A stretch of DNA of 64,000 nucleotides from Mucilaginibacter sp. KACC 22773 (GCF_028736215.1 NZ_CP117883.1:2108001-2172000), one strand, 5' to 3'. Positions 43,888 through 53,929 are shown, counted from the stretch's first letter. Made by a program: numbers and translations. Notes: generated from the sequence alone by a model not told the origin.

Positions 43888-44571
43888 CTAAAAAATTAGT
43901 GTGCCGTCGTCGTCAATAAAACACCTGCTCACTATCCTACAGCCTATCGGCTCGCCATTTACTGTAGCGGGAACAAATACTTTGTCTTCTTCGGGCAAAA
44001 CGTTAACATTCATGTTAAATGTTTTTGAAAAATTGCCGCTATAAATAGTCACTTTAAAATAGGCCAGTCTGCCGCCGGGGCTCACCAGTAATTCAACAAC
44101 GGCGATGGATGCTTCCCTGCTTATATCCATGAGGTTTGCCGGCAGCCTGAAGAGTTTTAAATAGGGCAGGTAGCCAAAATACCTTCCGCCTATTTTTAAA
44201 GGTTTGGTAGTACGGTCGCTATCGGTCAATTGCTTATCAACAAAATACCTTAAGTTTGATGTAGTGTCTTCGGGGGCCTCGTAAAGGAATTCCTTTTTTG
44301 TATAGTCGTAGTTTTGCAGCAAATGGCCGTCAGGGGTATAAAAGCGCCAGATGCCCACTTTTTTGTCGTTTTCAAAACGGCCATTGGCCAGGGCATAGGT
44401 TTTATCATAAATCATTTGGTACAGGCCTTGCCTGGTACTTTTGTCGCTTTTTAAAACAGTAAGTTTTTCGGTAATGTGCGCGTTTATTTTATGACCGCGC
44501 TCAACAGTTTCCTGGGCAAGGGCCGCATTTATAAAAAACAGGGTAACTATCAGCAGGGTTATGGTTTTCAA
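43888..44571 (-). CDS. Secreted protein with MORN-like and TonB-C-like parts
   Basis: 227 aa. Signal peptide MKTITLLIVTLFFINAALAQ. Residues about 50-100 have MORN-variant-like strands (NGRFENDKKVGIWRFYTPDG). The C-terminal ~90 residues resemble a TonB C-terminal/energy-transducer-like fold (VAVVELLVSPGGRLAYFKVT-type), without a transmembrane anchor. This pair of motifs is found in several Bacteroidota envelope proteins. The function is unknown and the TonB likeness is weak. Confidence 0.55.
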   Translation of the reverse strand: MKTITLLIVTLFFINAALAQETVERGHKINAHITEKLTVLKSDKSTRQGLYQMIYDKTYALANGRFENDKKVGIWRFYTPDGHLLQNYDYTKKEFLYEAPEDTTSNLRYFVDKQLTDSDRTTKPLKIGGRYFGYLPYLKLFRLPANLMDISREASIAVVELLVSPGGRLAYFKVTIYSGNFSKTFNMNVNVLPEEDKVFVPATVNGEPIGCRIVSRCFIDDDGTLIF

Positions 44572-44755
44572 TGGTGTTATATATTTGGGGTAAATATATA
44601 ACGCGGATGCACCAATATCAAATGGCTGGTTTAATATACCGGCTTTGTTTTTTGACCATTTTGCAAAATGAGATGTAACACATTATGGCTATTGTAATAG
44701 TTTTGTTGCATTAATAGTACGGGATGCTTAAACTTGTAGCCATAAACCATATTTC

Positions 44756-45322
44756 ATGACGGCGCTAACTGATCAATCCGATTACAAAACGGTACGTTTT
44801 TCTGAGACCACGATAACCGAGTTGATGATCCCTTCTTATTCAAATTTTGGCGGAAAGATTCATGGAGGCATTTTGTTATCGCTGATGGATAAGGTGGCCT
44901 ATGTTTGCGCCGCTAAACATGCCGGTAATTATTGTGTTACCGCTTCTATTGATACTGTTGATTTTTTACAGCCTGTTGAGGTGGGCGAACTGGTATCATT
45001 AATGGCATCGGTTAACTATGTGGGCAATACATCGCTGGTGGTTGGCATTAGGGTAGTTTCTGAAAATATAAAAAACAACTCGGTAAAGCACACCAATACC
45101 AGTTATTTTACCATGGTATCAAAGGATGAGCATAACAAGCCTGCTAAAGTTCCAGGCTTGATATTGGAACACCGTGAACATGTAAGGCGGTTTATTGAAG
45201 CCCGGCGGCGCAAAGAAATTAAGCAGGGCTATATGAAAGAAGTTGAGCAGATAAAGATGCCTGATAACTACGAGCACTGCATCGAGCTTTTGAAAGGCGA
45301 AAGATGCCTGGTTGCAGGTTAA
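44756..45322 (+). CDS. Acyl-CoA thioesterase (hotdog fold)
   Basis: 188 aa, a single hotdog domain. Signatures: MIPSYSNFGGKIHGGILLSL with the conserved Gly-His, MDKVAYVCAAKHAG, VDFLQPVEVGELVSLMA and a C-terminal VRRFIEARRRKEIKQGYMKE. It hydrolyses acyl-CoA thioesters, often medium or long chains, and frequently appears near lipid genes; the desaturase lies 2 kb downstream. Cytosolic. Confidence 0.93.
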   Translation: MTALTDQSDYKTVRFSETTITELMIPSYSNFGGKIHGGILLSLMDKVAYVCAAKHAGNYCVTASIDTVDFLQPVEVGELVSLMASVNYVGNTSLVVGIRVVSENIKNNSVKHTNTSYFTMVSKDEHNKPAKVPGLILEHREHVRRFIEARRRKEIKQGYMKEVEQIKMPDNYEHCIELLKGERCLVAG

Positions 45323-45421
45323 ATAGCGCCAAATCCAAAATAAACAGGTAAAATTAGAATATTAATTGCCAAAATGTTTGGGCATAATATTGCAGATAAG
45401 ATTTCAATTCCCTATTGATAA

Positions 45422-47332
45422 ATGAGGCGAGCTATTGGCCAGGTACTATTATTATTATTGCTAATTCATGGGGTTTGCTATGCTCAAAAAGATGTGCCGG
45501 TTGGGTTTGTAGCCAATACGGTATCTGTTAAAGATACGGTTGACAGCCTCAATAAAGCTGCCGGCGAGATATACATGGGCGCCCCCGATAAAGCGCGTGA
45601 AATGGCCGGCAAGGCGCTGTTGCTTTCCGAAAAAATTAAATACAATGCGGGGATAGGTTTAGCCTATATCAACCTGGGCCATGTGTACTGGTCACAATCC
45701 TATTATACTATCAGTTTATTTTATCTTAATTCGGCATTACCGTATTTGCCTAAAAATAATGCCACTTTGCAGGCCGAGTGTCACAGTGCAATAGGCCGCA
45801 CTTACCTTGAACTTAAAAACTATCAGCAGGCAATCAATAGTTTAAACCAATCGGCAAAATATGCCGGGAACGATGCCAAAATGTTGGGGGAGTTTTACAC
45901 CGAGAAGTCGCTGGTATACATCCGGATGCGCGATTACACGCTGGGTATGGCAGCAAGTTTGCAGGCCTTAAAACTTTGCAGGGCCAGCGGGGATGATAAT
46001 AACACCAATATTATCTATACGCGGTTAAGTTCGATACAGCGCCTTCAAAAACAATTTCAAAAATCGATAGCTTATGATGATACCGCGTATTACATGAGCT
46101 TTAAAACCAACAATCGGCGATTGCGTGCTAAAACTCTTATTGAATATGCCGATAACTATAATGGGCTAAAGCAATTTGATAAAGCAATTGGTTATGCCAC
46201 AAGGGGTGCCGCACTTGCTGATAGCATTGGTTTGATGAACGGAATTTCGGATGCATACAGGACAATCATGTTTAGCTTTGAACAAAAGAAAGACCTGGCC
46301 AACGCGTTGCTGTTCCAAAAAAAATATAACGCAGCGCTTGATTCGCTGAATGAATCTGACAGAAGGCGTAATACCGAACTGATCCAGAATTATTTTGCTT
46401 TAAACGACAGGCTCAAAGAGATTGCTGTAATTGAACAACGGGCAAAAGAAGATAAGGATAAGATTCATTTTCAAAATGCCATCATTATTACGCTGATCAT
46501 ATCGTTGCTGGCCGTACTAACGGCTTTGTATATTACCTATTATAATTTAAAACAAAAAAAATTACTTAGTAATAAGCTAAGCAGGCAGCATGAGGCCTTA
46601 CTGGTGCAAAAAGGCCTGATTGAAGAACAATCGGCTAACCTTGCCGCTGTAAATAAGCTTAAGGATAAGCTATTGGCTGTAATAGGGCACGATTTGCGTA
46701 CCCCTTTTGCAAACCTGCGTAGTATCATGGGGCTATTTGAGGATGATAACTTAAACCTTGAAGACATGCATGGCCTGATGAAAAAAATGGAACCGGTAGT
46801 AAAAGGCGCCGAGCTTACGCTATCCAACCTGCTGGAATGGGCGGGCAGCCAAATCAGGGGGATAAATTTAACACCATCGGTTATTGATATAAACCTGGTG
46901 GGCGAAGAGATGGCGCAAATTTATAGCTACCAGCTGCAGCAAAAAAACATCAGGTTTCAAAATATAGCTATCACTGGCCATATGGTAAAAGCCGATGAAA
47001 AACATATTAAGGTAGTTATAGGAAACCTTATTAGCAATGCAATAAAATTTACTGATGATAATGGCGTTGTAACCCTGAGCAGCCATGTTGCCGGTAAAGA
47101 GCTTGTGGTTAATGTTAACGATACGGGTAAGGGTATTCCGCAGGACAAATTAGTTAAGCTCTTTGATCTTCATTCGCACTATACCCAAAACGGCACAATG
47201 GGCGAGGTTGGTACAGGCATTGGCCTGTTTTTGTGTAAAGAACTGGTGGAGTTTAATGGTGGCCGGCTATGGGTTAAATCAGAAGTAGGCAAGGGGAGTA
47301 CTTTCAGTTTTAGCTTACCTTTGGCCGATTAA
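45422..47332 (+). CDS. TPR sensor histidine kinase
   Basis: 636 aa. Signal peptide MRRAIGQVLLLLLLIHGVCY, then about 300 residues of TPR repeats in the periplasm (GLAYINLGHVYWSQSYYTIS, AECHSAIGRTYLELKNYQQA, KTLIEYADNYNGLKQFDKAI). A coiled coil and one transmembrane helix follow (about 350-374, AIIITLIISLLAVLTALYIT), then HisKA (LLAVIGHDLRTPFANLRSIM, His423) and HATPase_c (NLISNAIKFTDDNG, DTGKGIP, GTGIGLFLCKEL). No receiver is attached and no response-regulator gene is next to it. The signal is unknown. Confidence 0.93.
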   Translation: MRRAIGQVLLLLLLIHGVCYAQKDVPVGFVANTVSVKDTVDSLNKAAGEIYMGAPDKAREMAGKALLLSEKIKYNAGIGLAYINLGHVYWSQSYYTISLFYLNSALPYLPKNNATLQAECHSAIGRTYLELKNYQQAINSLNQSAKYAGNDAKMLGEFYTEKSLVYIRMRDYTLGMAASLQALKLCRASGDDNNTNIIYTRLSSIQRLQKQFQKSIAYDDTAYYMSFKTNNRRLRAKTLIEYADNYNGLKQFDKAIGYATRGAALADSIGLMNGISDAYRTIMFSFEQKKDLANALLFQKKYNAALDSLNESDRRRNTELIQNYFALNDRLKEIAVIEQRAKEDKDKIHFQNAIIITLIISLLAVLTALYITYYNLKQKKLLSNKLSRQHEALLVQKGLIEEQSANLAAVNKLKDKLLAVIGHDLRTPFANLRSIMGLFEDDNLNLEDMHGLMKKMEPVVKGAELTLSNLLEWAGSQIRGINLTPSVIDINLVGEEMAQIYSYQLQQKNIRFQNIAITGHMVKADEKHIKVVIGNLISNAIKFTDDNGVVTLSSHVAGKELVVNVNDTGKGIPQDKLVKLFDLHSHYTQNGTMGEVGTGIGLFLCKELVEFNGGRLWVKSEVGKGSTFSFSLPLAD

Positions 47333-47578
47333 GCAAAAATTATTCCTTTTTGTATTAACAAATCATAAAGCTTTTACGTGGAAAAAGGATAGTAGTCAAA
47401 AACAATTCTGATAAATATATTACGGGATAAGTAATTTAATTATGTAGAAAACGTTTTAACTATATGTGTTGATTTAGTGAAATCAATTATATTTTCTAAA
47501 ATAACAATATGGTGAGTTTTTTACTATATTGTGACAATATTTATTACTCCTAACATTTTTTTTATTCCTGCTAATTTA

Positions 47579-48661
47579 ATGGCTTTTTTAAACACAGTGC
47601 TCGAACCACCCTCGTACGGATGGACGGATGAGGATGGTAACCTTGCAAAACCCACCAATGCAACAATTTTAAAAGAATTCTTTTCGAGACTGAATGTTTT
47701 CCGGGATAAGAAAAACTGGCTTTCATTTTTAAGCTGGTTTTTAGTGCTTGCGTTAACACCTTTCCTGTTTTTGTTTGTATTCAAATATTTCAGTATCGTA
47801 GGCTTAATAGTGGCTTTTGTTTACAGCATGATTATCATGGGTACCCATGGTACTATATGGCATCATAGGTATTGTACGCATAACGCATACACTTTCACCA
47901 ATAAATTCTGGCGCTTTTTTACACAAAACCTTACGCTTAAAATTATTCCCGAAGAGATTTATGCAGTATCGCACCATGTTCATCACGCGTTGTCAGATCA
48001 GCCCGGCGATCCTTACAATGCCCAGGGGGGCTTTATGTACTGCTTTTTGGCCGATGTAAACCATCAGCCTGTAGCCAGGAATATGACCGAAGCCTGTTAT
48101 AAAAAATGTGTTAACCTAATGAAACACGTTGGCGTAACTCCAAACACCTATAAACAATATCAAAAATGGGGTACTATAGCCAACCCGTACCGCACCGTTA
48201 TTGGCATCGTCCTTAACTGGGGCTTCTGGTTTACCGCATTTTACCTGATGGGTGGCTTGCCTTTAGCCTGCGCTATCTTCGGCTCGGCCGGATTTTGGGC
48301 TGTAGGTGTGCGTACCTTTAATTATGAAGGCCACGGCAAGGGCCAGGACAAACGCCGCGATGGCACCGATTATAATCGCGAAGACATGTCTATAAACCAA
48401 TTATGGCCGGGCTATGTTGCCGGCGAGTGGCACAATAACCATCATCTTTATCCTAAAAGTGCCCGCTCCGGTTTTAAGCCGCATCAATTTGACCTGGCCT
48501 GGTGCTATATCAAATTCATGAGCATGATAGGCGCCGTGAGTTCATACCGCGATTCTAAAAAAGAATTTTTACTTACTTATTGCAATAAAGTACAGGTGCC
48601 GGTTACGGCGCTGGCTATAAAACAGATGGAAGTTAAGCCAGTGCTTGTGCGGGCAAAATAA
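47579..48661 (+). CDS. Delta-9-type fatty acid desaturase
   Basis: 360 aa from the ATG at 47579 (MAFLNTVLEPPSYGW). A GTG at 47531 would add 16 residues, but it sits beside a TATATTG that resembles a promoter box, so the ATG is more likely. Membrane fatty-acid desaturase with three histidine boxes: HHRYCTH (95-101), HHVHH (132-136) and HNNHH (285-289) inside GEWHNNHHLYPKSARSGF. These bind the di-iron centre that inserts the double bond into an acyl chain. Hydrophobic helices flank the boxes. The gene ends before two terminator-like hairpins. Confidence 0.93.
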   Translation: MAFLNTVLEPPSYGWTDEDGNLAKPTNATILKEFFSRLNVFRDKKNWLSFLSWFLVLALTPFLFLFVFKYFSIVGLIVAFVYSMIIMGTHGTIWHHRYCTHNAYTFTNKFWRFFTQNLTLKIIPEEIYAVSHHVHHALSDQPGDPYNAQGGFMYCFLADVNHQPVARNMTEACYKKCVNLMKHVGVTPNTYKQYQKWGTIANPYRTVIGIVLNWGFWFTAFYLMGGLPLACAIFGSAGFWAVGVRTFNYEGHGKGQDKRRDGTDYNREDMSINQLWPGYVAGEWHNNHHLYPKSARSGFKPHQFDLAWCYIKFMSMIGAVSSYRDSKKEFLLTYCNKVQVPVTALAIKQMEVKPVLVRAK

Positions 48662-48672
48662 AAGGCCTTAAT

Positions 48673-48695
48673 GCTCCTTAAAGAAGGAGCGTTTT
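48673..48695 (+). terminator. First hairpin after the desaturase
   Basis: GCTCCTT and AAGGAGC arms with short loop, followed by GTTTT. Confidence 0.8.
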
Positions 48696-48737
48696 CACAT
48701 TCAAAGGACTATCCGTTTATATTGTCATATTATTTTT

Positions 48738-48769
48738 AAACGCCATTGCTGTTTTAGCGATGGCGTTTT
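48738..48769 (+). terminator. Second hairpin after the desaturase
   Basis: AAACGCCATTGC and GCGATGGCGTTTT form a second, longer stem-loop with T run. Confidence 0.8.
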
Positions 48770-48897
48770 GCGTTTATCTCTTTTTTTTTGCTGTACGCTG
48801 GGGTAGCAGTATTATGTTAAAATAGTTACATCTTATTTACGATTGTAATTGATATATTAGCGAGCCAACTAATTATACAACTTAAACGCCATAATCT

Positions 48898-50427
48898 ATG
48901 TTAAATAAGCTTTTCTGTTTTGCAGCCTGCTTGTCGTGCCTTGTTTTTTTTAACAAAAGGGTGCAGGCACAGGGCCTGGGAATATTTGATAATCAAATAG
49001 ATGTAGGTATCAATAAACTTCCCGGCGGCGGGCAATATGATGCCAAAACGCAGCAGTATGAGCTTAGCGGGGCGGGGCAAAACATTTGGGCAACGCATGA
49101 TGATTTTCATTTTGTGTGGAAACGTATGAAAGGCGATTTTATATTACGCACCAATGCCGCTTTTATTGGCAAAGGTGTCGAGCTGCACCGTAAGGTTGGG
49201 CTAATGGTACGCAGCACTTTAGATAGCAATTCAAAACATATAAATGCCGTTGTTCATGGCGACGGCCTTACCTCGCTGCAGTACCGCAAAACCGTTAGCG
49301 GAATTACCGAAGAAAAAAAAGCAAGTATCACCGCGGCAGATGTTATCCAGTTAGAGCGTAAGGGCAATACCTACACCATGTCGGTAGCCCGTAAAGGCGA
49401 TCTGTTTGTTACCGAAGAAGTGAGCGACCTTGACCTGGGCGATGAAGTTTATGTTGGGATTTTTATTTGCTCGCACAATGCTGATGTAACCGAAAAGGCA
49501 ACCTTCAGCAACGTACGTATTATAGTTCCGGCGCCTGCAACACTGGTGCCTTATAAACAATACCTGGGCAGCAGCATTGAATTACTTGACGTAGAGACTC
49601 AAAACAGCACCATCGTTTACCAGTCGCCACGATCGTTGCAGGCGCCAAACTGGATGAAGGATGGTAAGGCATTGATTTACAACAGCGACGGTTCGTTGTT
49701 TAAGTTCGATCTTAAAACCAACACACCGGCACAACTCAATACAGCGCCGGCAAAAAACAATAATAACGATCATGTACTTTCTTTTGATGGTAAAATGCTG
49801 GTTATTAGCAGTGGTGATGGCGGCCCTTCTATAGGATACACCGTGCCGGTTACAGGTGGCCAGGCAAAAAGGATTACGGCACCTGGCGTTGGCGCGAGCT
49901 ATATGCACGGCTGGTCGCCGGATGGTAAATACCTCGTATTTTGTGGTCAAAGAAACAAGGAGTTTGATGTATACCGGATCCCATCGGCAGGAGGCGCCGA
50001 AGAAAGGCTGACCAATACGCCTGGTTTGGACGATGGGCCAGAATATACGCCCGACAGAAAATACATCTACTTTAACTCTGTGCGTAGCGGGTTGATGCAG
50101 ATTTGGCGTATGAAAGCCGATGGCACCGAGCAAACGCAGATAACTAACGATGATTATAACAACTGGTTCCCGCACATATCACCCGATGGCAAATGGATTG
50201 TATATATCTCCTTCTTTAAAAACGAAGTAGCCCCGGATGATCACCCTTTTTACAAGCACGTATTTTTAAGGCTGATGCCAATAGGTGGCGGCCCGTCAAA
50301 AGTAATTGCCTACTTATACGGAGGACAGGGCACTATCAACACCCCGTCATGGGCGCCTGATAGTAAACATCTTGCTTTTGTAAGTAATTCAGATTTATTG
50401 TTCCCGGTATTCCCGAAAGAAAAATAG
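48898..50427 (+). CDS. Secreted protein with DUF1349-like and TolB beta-propeller parts
   Basis: 509 aa. Signal peptide ending VQAQG. Residues about 25-205 form a concanavalin-like (DUF1349/LamG-type) beta-sandwich (NIWATHDDFHFVWKRMKGDF, VGLMVRSTLDSNSKHIN, FICSHNADVTEKATFSNVRI). The remainder holds WD40-like PD40/TolB beta-propeller blades: KALIYNSDGSLFKFD, HGWSPDGKYLVFCGQ, YTPDRKYIYFNSVRSG, HISPDGKWIVYISF, PSWAPDSKHLAFVSNS. Such proteins occur beside glycan and sugar-oxidation genes and may bind polymer or act as a hydrolase or lyase scaffold. It opens the oxidative cluster. No catalytic residue set is assigned. Confidence 0.8.
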   Translation: MLNKLFCFAACLSCLVFFNKRVQAQGLGIFDNQIDVGINKLPGGGQYDAKTQQYELSGAGQNIWATHDDFHFVWKRMKGDFILRTNAAFIGKGVELHRKVGLMVRSTLDSNSKHINAVVHGDGLTSLQYRKTVSGITEEKKASITAADVIQLERKGNTYTMSVARKGDLFVTEEVSDLDLGDEVYVGIFICSHNADVTEKATFSNVRIIVPAPATLVPYKQYLGSSIELLDVETQNSTIVYQSPRSLQAPNWMKDGKALIYNSDGSLFKFDLKTNTPAQLNTAPAKNNNNDHVLSFDGKMLVISSGDGGPSIGYTVPVTGGQAKRITAPGVGASYMHGWSPDGKYLVFCGQRNKEFDVYRIPSAGGAEERLTNTPGLDDGPEYTPDRKYIYFNSVRSGLMQIWRMKADGTEQTQITNDDYNNWFPHISPDGKWIVYISFFKNEVAPDDHPFYKHVFLRLMPIGGGPSKVIAYLYGGQGTINTPSWAPDSKHLAFVSNSDLLFPVFPKEK

Positions 50428-50570
50428 AGACAAGAATCAAGAGTCAAGAATTAAGACAAAGACCGATGACGACTTACAGAAAACAAATTTTCGTTTTGGT
50501 TGGAATTACTTATATCTTGACTGCTGATTATAATCCTTGTCTTGACTCTTGATTCTTAACTCTTGATTCT
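50428..50570. repeat. Gene-end inverted repeat, vocabulary AAGAATCAAGAGTC
   Basis: Left arm 50428-50460 (GACAAGAATCAAGAGTCAAG) starts right at the stop codon and pairs with 50535-50570 (CCTTGTCTTGACTCTTGATT). Two degenerate copies of the word per arm. Confidence 0.82.
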
Positions 50571-50576
50571 AAAATT

Positions 50577-51485
50577 ATGACCACACGCAGATCATTTTTA
50601 AAAACAGGCGCCCTGGCCGTTGCCGGCGCCTCCCTTTTGCCCGATAGCTTATTTGCCGCGCCCAAAAAACTTGAAAGGGTGGGGGTTCAGCTTTACAGTG
50701 TACGCGATGCCATGAAGCTTGACCCTAAGGGGACGCTGAAAAAAATTGCCGACGCCGGTTATCATCATGTAGAACATGCCAATTATGTCGACCGGAAATT
50801 TTATGGCTTCACCGCAAAAGAATTCAAGGTTATCCTCAATGATCTGGCACTTAAAATGCCAAGTGGCCATACCGTAATGACAGCGCAACACTGGGACGAA
50901 TCAAAAAAAGATTTTACCGATGCCTGGAAATATACAGTGGAAGACGCAGCCACCATGGGGCAAAAATTTGTAATAAGCCCATGGCTTGATGAAAAAGTAC
51001 GCACGGATATGGATGCCCTGAAACGCGCCATGGAGCAGTTTAACAAATGCGGCGAGTTGTGCCAAAAATCGGCGATGAAATTTGGTTATCATAACCATCA
51101 TTTCGAAATCAGCACCAAAGTAGGCGATATCACCCTATATGACTATATCATTCAAAACACTGATGCTGCATTGGTAGCACAGCAAATAGATATTGGTAAT
51201 ATGTTAACTACCGGTGGGCATGCGCTTGAATTTATTAATAAATATCCCGGCAGGTTTGAGTCGATGCACGTTAAAGACGAAATAAAGGTTGCCCCACATG
51301 ATGGCGATGACACCGAAAGCTGCATTTTGGGCCAGGGTATTATGCCAGTGAAAGATATTGTAAAGGCGGGCAGTAAAAAAGGCGGCACCTCGCTTTTTAT
51401 TATAGAGCAGGAGGCCTATCAGGGCAAAGATCCGGTGGAGAGTGTAAAAATTGATTTACAAATCATGAAAAAATGGGGTTATTAA
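50577..51485 (+). CDS. Tat-exported TIM-barrel sugar isomerase/epimerase-like protein
   Basis: 302 aa. The Tat-type N-terminus TTRRSFLKTGALAVAGASLL has twin arginines and a hydrophobic core, cleavage near FAAPKK. The rest is an AP_endonuc_2/xylose-isomerase-like TIM barrel: VGVQLYSVRDAMKLDPKGTL, DAGYHHVEHANYV, HTVMTAQHWDE, GYHNHHFEI, QQIDIGNML and SMHVKDEIKV contain the metal-binding Glu, His and Asp set. Members include sugar isomerases and 3-keto-glycoside lyases/hydrolases. Export suggests a periplasmic sugar substrate. It is paralogous to the partial gene at 63652. Confidence 0.88.
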   Translation: MTTRRSFLKTGALAVAGASLLPDSLFAAPKKLERVGVQLYSVRDAMKLDPKGTLKKIADAGYHHVEHANYVDRKFYGFTAKEFKVILNDLALKMPSGHTVMTAQHWDESKKDFTDAWKYTVEDAATMGQKFVISPWLDEKVRTDMDALKRAMEQFNKCGELCQKSAMKFGYHNHHFEISTKVGDITLYDYIIQNTDAALVAQQIDIGNMLTTGGHALEFINKYPGRFESMHVKDEIKVAPHDGDDTESCILGQGIMPVKDIVKAGSKKGGTSLFIIEQEAYQGKDPVESVKIDLQIMKKWGY

Positions 51486-51556
51486 TAGTATAAGGGTAAC
51501 TTACACCATCAACGGATTTAATTTTTGAGGCGATTAGCTTAAAAGCCTAAAATTAC

Positions 51557-51564
51557 TAAGTTTG
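51557..51564 (+). promoter_or_regulatory. -7 box before the first dehydrogenase operon
   Basis: TAAGTTTG matches TAnnTTTG 91 bases before the small subunit start. No TTG at standard distance. Confidence 0.4.
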
Positions 51565-51655
51565 AATTCCGTTATAAACATAAACACAGATTAGTTTAAT
51601 TGCCTGCCTTACCGCGGGTAAATAAACCAATTCCTGCTAAAACAATTTACTTAAT

Positions 51656-52210
51656 ATGCACAGGCGTACTGTAATAAAAAATTTGGCTTTGATAATAGGC
51701 GGGGCGGCAATACTTCCGGCATGCCATCGAATAGAAGGTAAGGTGTCTGTAACACTTAAAAATGTTGATATCAGCGCCGATCAGGAAAAGTTGGTGAGCG
51801 ACATTGCTGAGACTATTATTCCAAAAACAACAACACCTGGTGCAAGGGACCTGAATCTGCATTTATTCGTATTCAAAATGCTGGATGATTGCTACAAAAA
51901 AGAAGATCAGCAGGCATTCATGACAGGTATGGGGCAGTTTACTGATGCTGTAAAAAATAAATATGATAAACCCTTTTCGGATTTAAGCCAGAAACAGCGC
52001 GAAGACGTGTTATTGAGCATCGAAAATGATAAGGACGAGAAATGTACTGCAAATCCGAAGGAACTCAAATCTTTTTACGGGATAGTAAAAAATCAAACTG
52101 TAAACGGTTATGTGAAGTCTAAATATTTTATGACAAAACAAGTAGTGTATGAACTTGTACCGGGTAGGTATAACGCCCGTTTTCCATACAAACAAAAGCA
52201 ATCAGCATAA
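51656..52210 (+). CDS. Gluconate 2-dehydrogenase subunit 3-like protein (small subunit, copy 1)
   Basis: 184 aa. N-terminus MHRRTVIKNLALIIGGAAIL then PACHR, which combines a Tat-type twin-arginine signal with a lipobox (LPAC). The mature part matches the gluconate_2-dh3 family (LVSDIAETIIPKTTTPGARD, FSDLSQKQREDVLLSI). In FAD-dependent dehydrogenases of this class, this small subunit carries the Tat signal and its catalytic partner is exported with it. It ends 3 bases before the GMC gene, so the two are tightly co-transcribed and probably form one complex. Confidence 0.9.
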   Translation: MHRRTVIKNLALIIGGAAILPACHRIEGKVSVTLKNVDISADQEKLVSDIAETIIPKTTTPGARDLNLHLFVFKMLDDCYKKEDQQAFMTGMGQFTDAVKNKYDKPFSDLSQKQREDVLLSIENDKDEKCTANPKELKSFYGIVKNQTVNGYVKSKYFMTKQVVYELVPGRYNARFPYKQKQSA

Positions 52211-52213
52211 ATA

Positions 52214-53929
52214 ATGGCTAATTTAAATATAGATAGCGTTAAAGACAGAACATTTGATGCGATAGTGATTGGCTCGGGGATGAGTGGTGGCTGGGCTGCA
52301 AAGGAACTTACAGACAAGGGCCTTAAAACCTTGATATTGGAACGTGGGCGCGATGTAAAACACATTAAAGATTATCCCACTACCAATATGTACCCCTGGG
52401 AGTTTGAGCACCGCGGCGAGTTGCCGGTGGCGATAAAAGAGGCCAACCCCATAGTAAACCGCTGTTATGCTTTTGGCGAGGATGCCGCTCACTTTTTTGT
52501 AAAAGATAATGATCATCCTTATGTACAGGAAAAACCGTTTGATTGGATTCGTGGTTACCAGGTGGGCGGTAAATCGCTGCTTTGGGCCCGCCAGACACAG
52601 CGTTGGAGCGAATTTGATTTTGAGGGCCCTGCGCGCGATGGTTTTGCTGTTGATTGGCCCATCCGGTATAAAGATATTGCCCCATGGTACAGCTATGTGG
52701 AGAAATTTGCCGGCATTTCGGGTAACAGGGATGGCATTCCGGAGTTGCCGGATGGCGAATTTTTGCCAGCCTTCCCATTAAATACCGTCGAAACCTATTT
52801 TAGTAACCACGTAAAAAGTAAATACAGCAACCGGCATGTAATTAGTGCTCGTTGCGCCCATTTATCTAAACCAAACCAAATTCATTTAGATCAGGGACGG
52901 GTGCAATGCCAGGAACGCATTTTGTGCCAGCGCGGCTGCCCGTTTGGCGGTTACTTTAGCGCAAATGCATCTACTATTCCCTGGGCATTAAAATCAGGCC
53001 ACGCCACCTTACGTCCCTTTTCTGTTGTGCAGGAGATTATTTACGACGAGAAAAAAGGTAAGGCAAGTGGCGTTCGCGTTATCGATACTAATACAAAAGA
53101 AGCGATAGAATATTATGCCGATATCATTTTTGTAAATGCAGCTGCTTTAAATACCAACCTGGTGTTATTAAATTCAACTTCGCATCGTTTCCCTAACGGC
53201 CTTGGTAATGATAGTGGTGTGTTGGGTAAATATGTAGCCTTTCATAATTATTCGGCCCATATAGGGGCCGAGTACGACGGCGATAAGGAGTGGACAACTG
53301 ATGGCCGTAACCCTGCCGGTGGTGGATATATTCCCCGTTTCCGTAACGTTTATAAACAGGAGACAGACTTTTTACGGGGCTATGCTTCCGGCTTTAGCGC
53401 GTACCGCTACCAGCAACGCCCATGGGATGGTGTTGGGGCCAGCTTAAAGGATAACCTGGTTAAAGATAACCTGAGTGGCTGGAAAGTAGGATCGCACATG
53501 ATGGGCGAAACTATCCCGAAAGAGAGTAACTATGTAGCCCTTGATAAAGCATTGAAAGATCAGTGGGGTATACCGCAACTAAAAATATCGGTGGCATATG
53601 ATGATAACGACGAGAAGATGAAGAAGGATTATGTGGAGCAGTTGACTGAGATGTTTACCAGCGCTGGTTTCACCAATATAAAAGCCAGCACCGATAACCG
53701 CGCGCCAGGACTTGATATACATGAAATGGGTGGCGCCCGGATGGGTAATGACCCTAAAACATCGGTATTAAATAAATGGAACCAGATGCATGCGGTAAAA
53801 AACGTATTTGTAACCGACGGCGCCTGCATGACCTCAACCTCATGCCAAAACCCATCGCTTACCTACATGGCCTTTACCGCGCGGGCAGCCGATTACGCTG
53901 TGAGCGAGATGAAAAAGGGGAACATATAG
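52214..53929 (+). CDS. GMC-family flavoprotein dehydrogenase (copy 1)
   Basis: 571 aa, no signal peptide. FAD-binding Rossmann motif AIVIGSGMSGGWAAKEL (about 16-32). The catalytic pair is His503 (DIHEMGGARMG) and Asn546 (SCQNPSLTYMA). A cysteine cluster C-X5-C-X3-C, CQERILCQRGC at Cys232, 238 and 242, is in the position where [3Fe-4S]-type FAD dehydrogenases such as Burkholderia cepacia glucose dehydrogenase carry theirs. The enzyme likely oxidises a sugar or glycoside and passes electrons through the cluster. It probably exits the cell with the Tat-carrying small subunit encoded just upstream. Confidence 0.92.
   Translation: MANLNIDSVKDRTFDAIVIGSGMSGGWAAKELTDKGLKTLILERGRDVKHIKDYPTTNMYPWEFEHRGELPVAIKEANPIVNRCYAFGEDAAHFFVKDNDHPYVQEKPFDWIRGYQVGGKSLLWARQTQRWSEFDFEGPARDGFAVDWPIRYKDIAPWYSYVEKFAGISGNRDGIPELPDGEFLPAFPLNTVETYFSNHVKSKYSNRHVISARCAHLSKPNQIHLDQGRVQCQERILCQRGCPFGGYFSANASTIPWALKSGHATLRPFSVVQEIIYDEKKGKASGVRVIDTNTKEAIEYYADIIFVNAAALNTNLVLLNSTSHRFPNGLGNDSGVLGKYVAFHNYSAHIGAEYDGDKEWTTDGRNPAGGGYIPRFRNVYKQETDFLRGYASGFSAYRYQQRPWDGVGASLKDNLVKDNLSGWKVGSHMMGETIPKESNYVALDKALKDQWGIPQLKISVAYDDNDEKMKKDYVEQLTEMFTSAGFTNIKASTDNRAPGLDIHEMGGARMGNDPKTSVLNKWNQMHAVKNVFVTDGACMTSTSCQNPSLTYMAFTARAADYAVSEMKKGNI

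Noticed and set aside
47531..47578. GTG start for the desaturase
   Set aside because: The added 16 residues are not family-like and a promoter-like TATATTG overlaps this start.
49582..50175. 197-codon open frame antisense to the TolB-like gene
   Set aside because: No start context or family motif; the plus-strand propeller motifs occupy the same bases.
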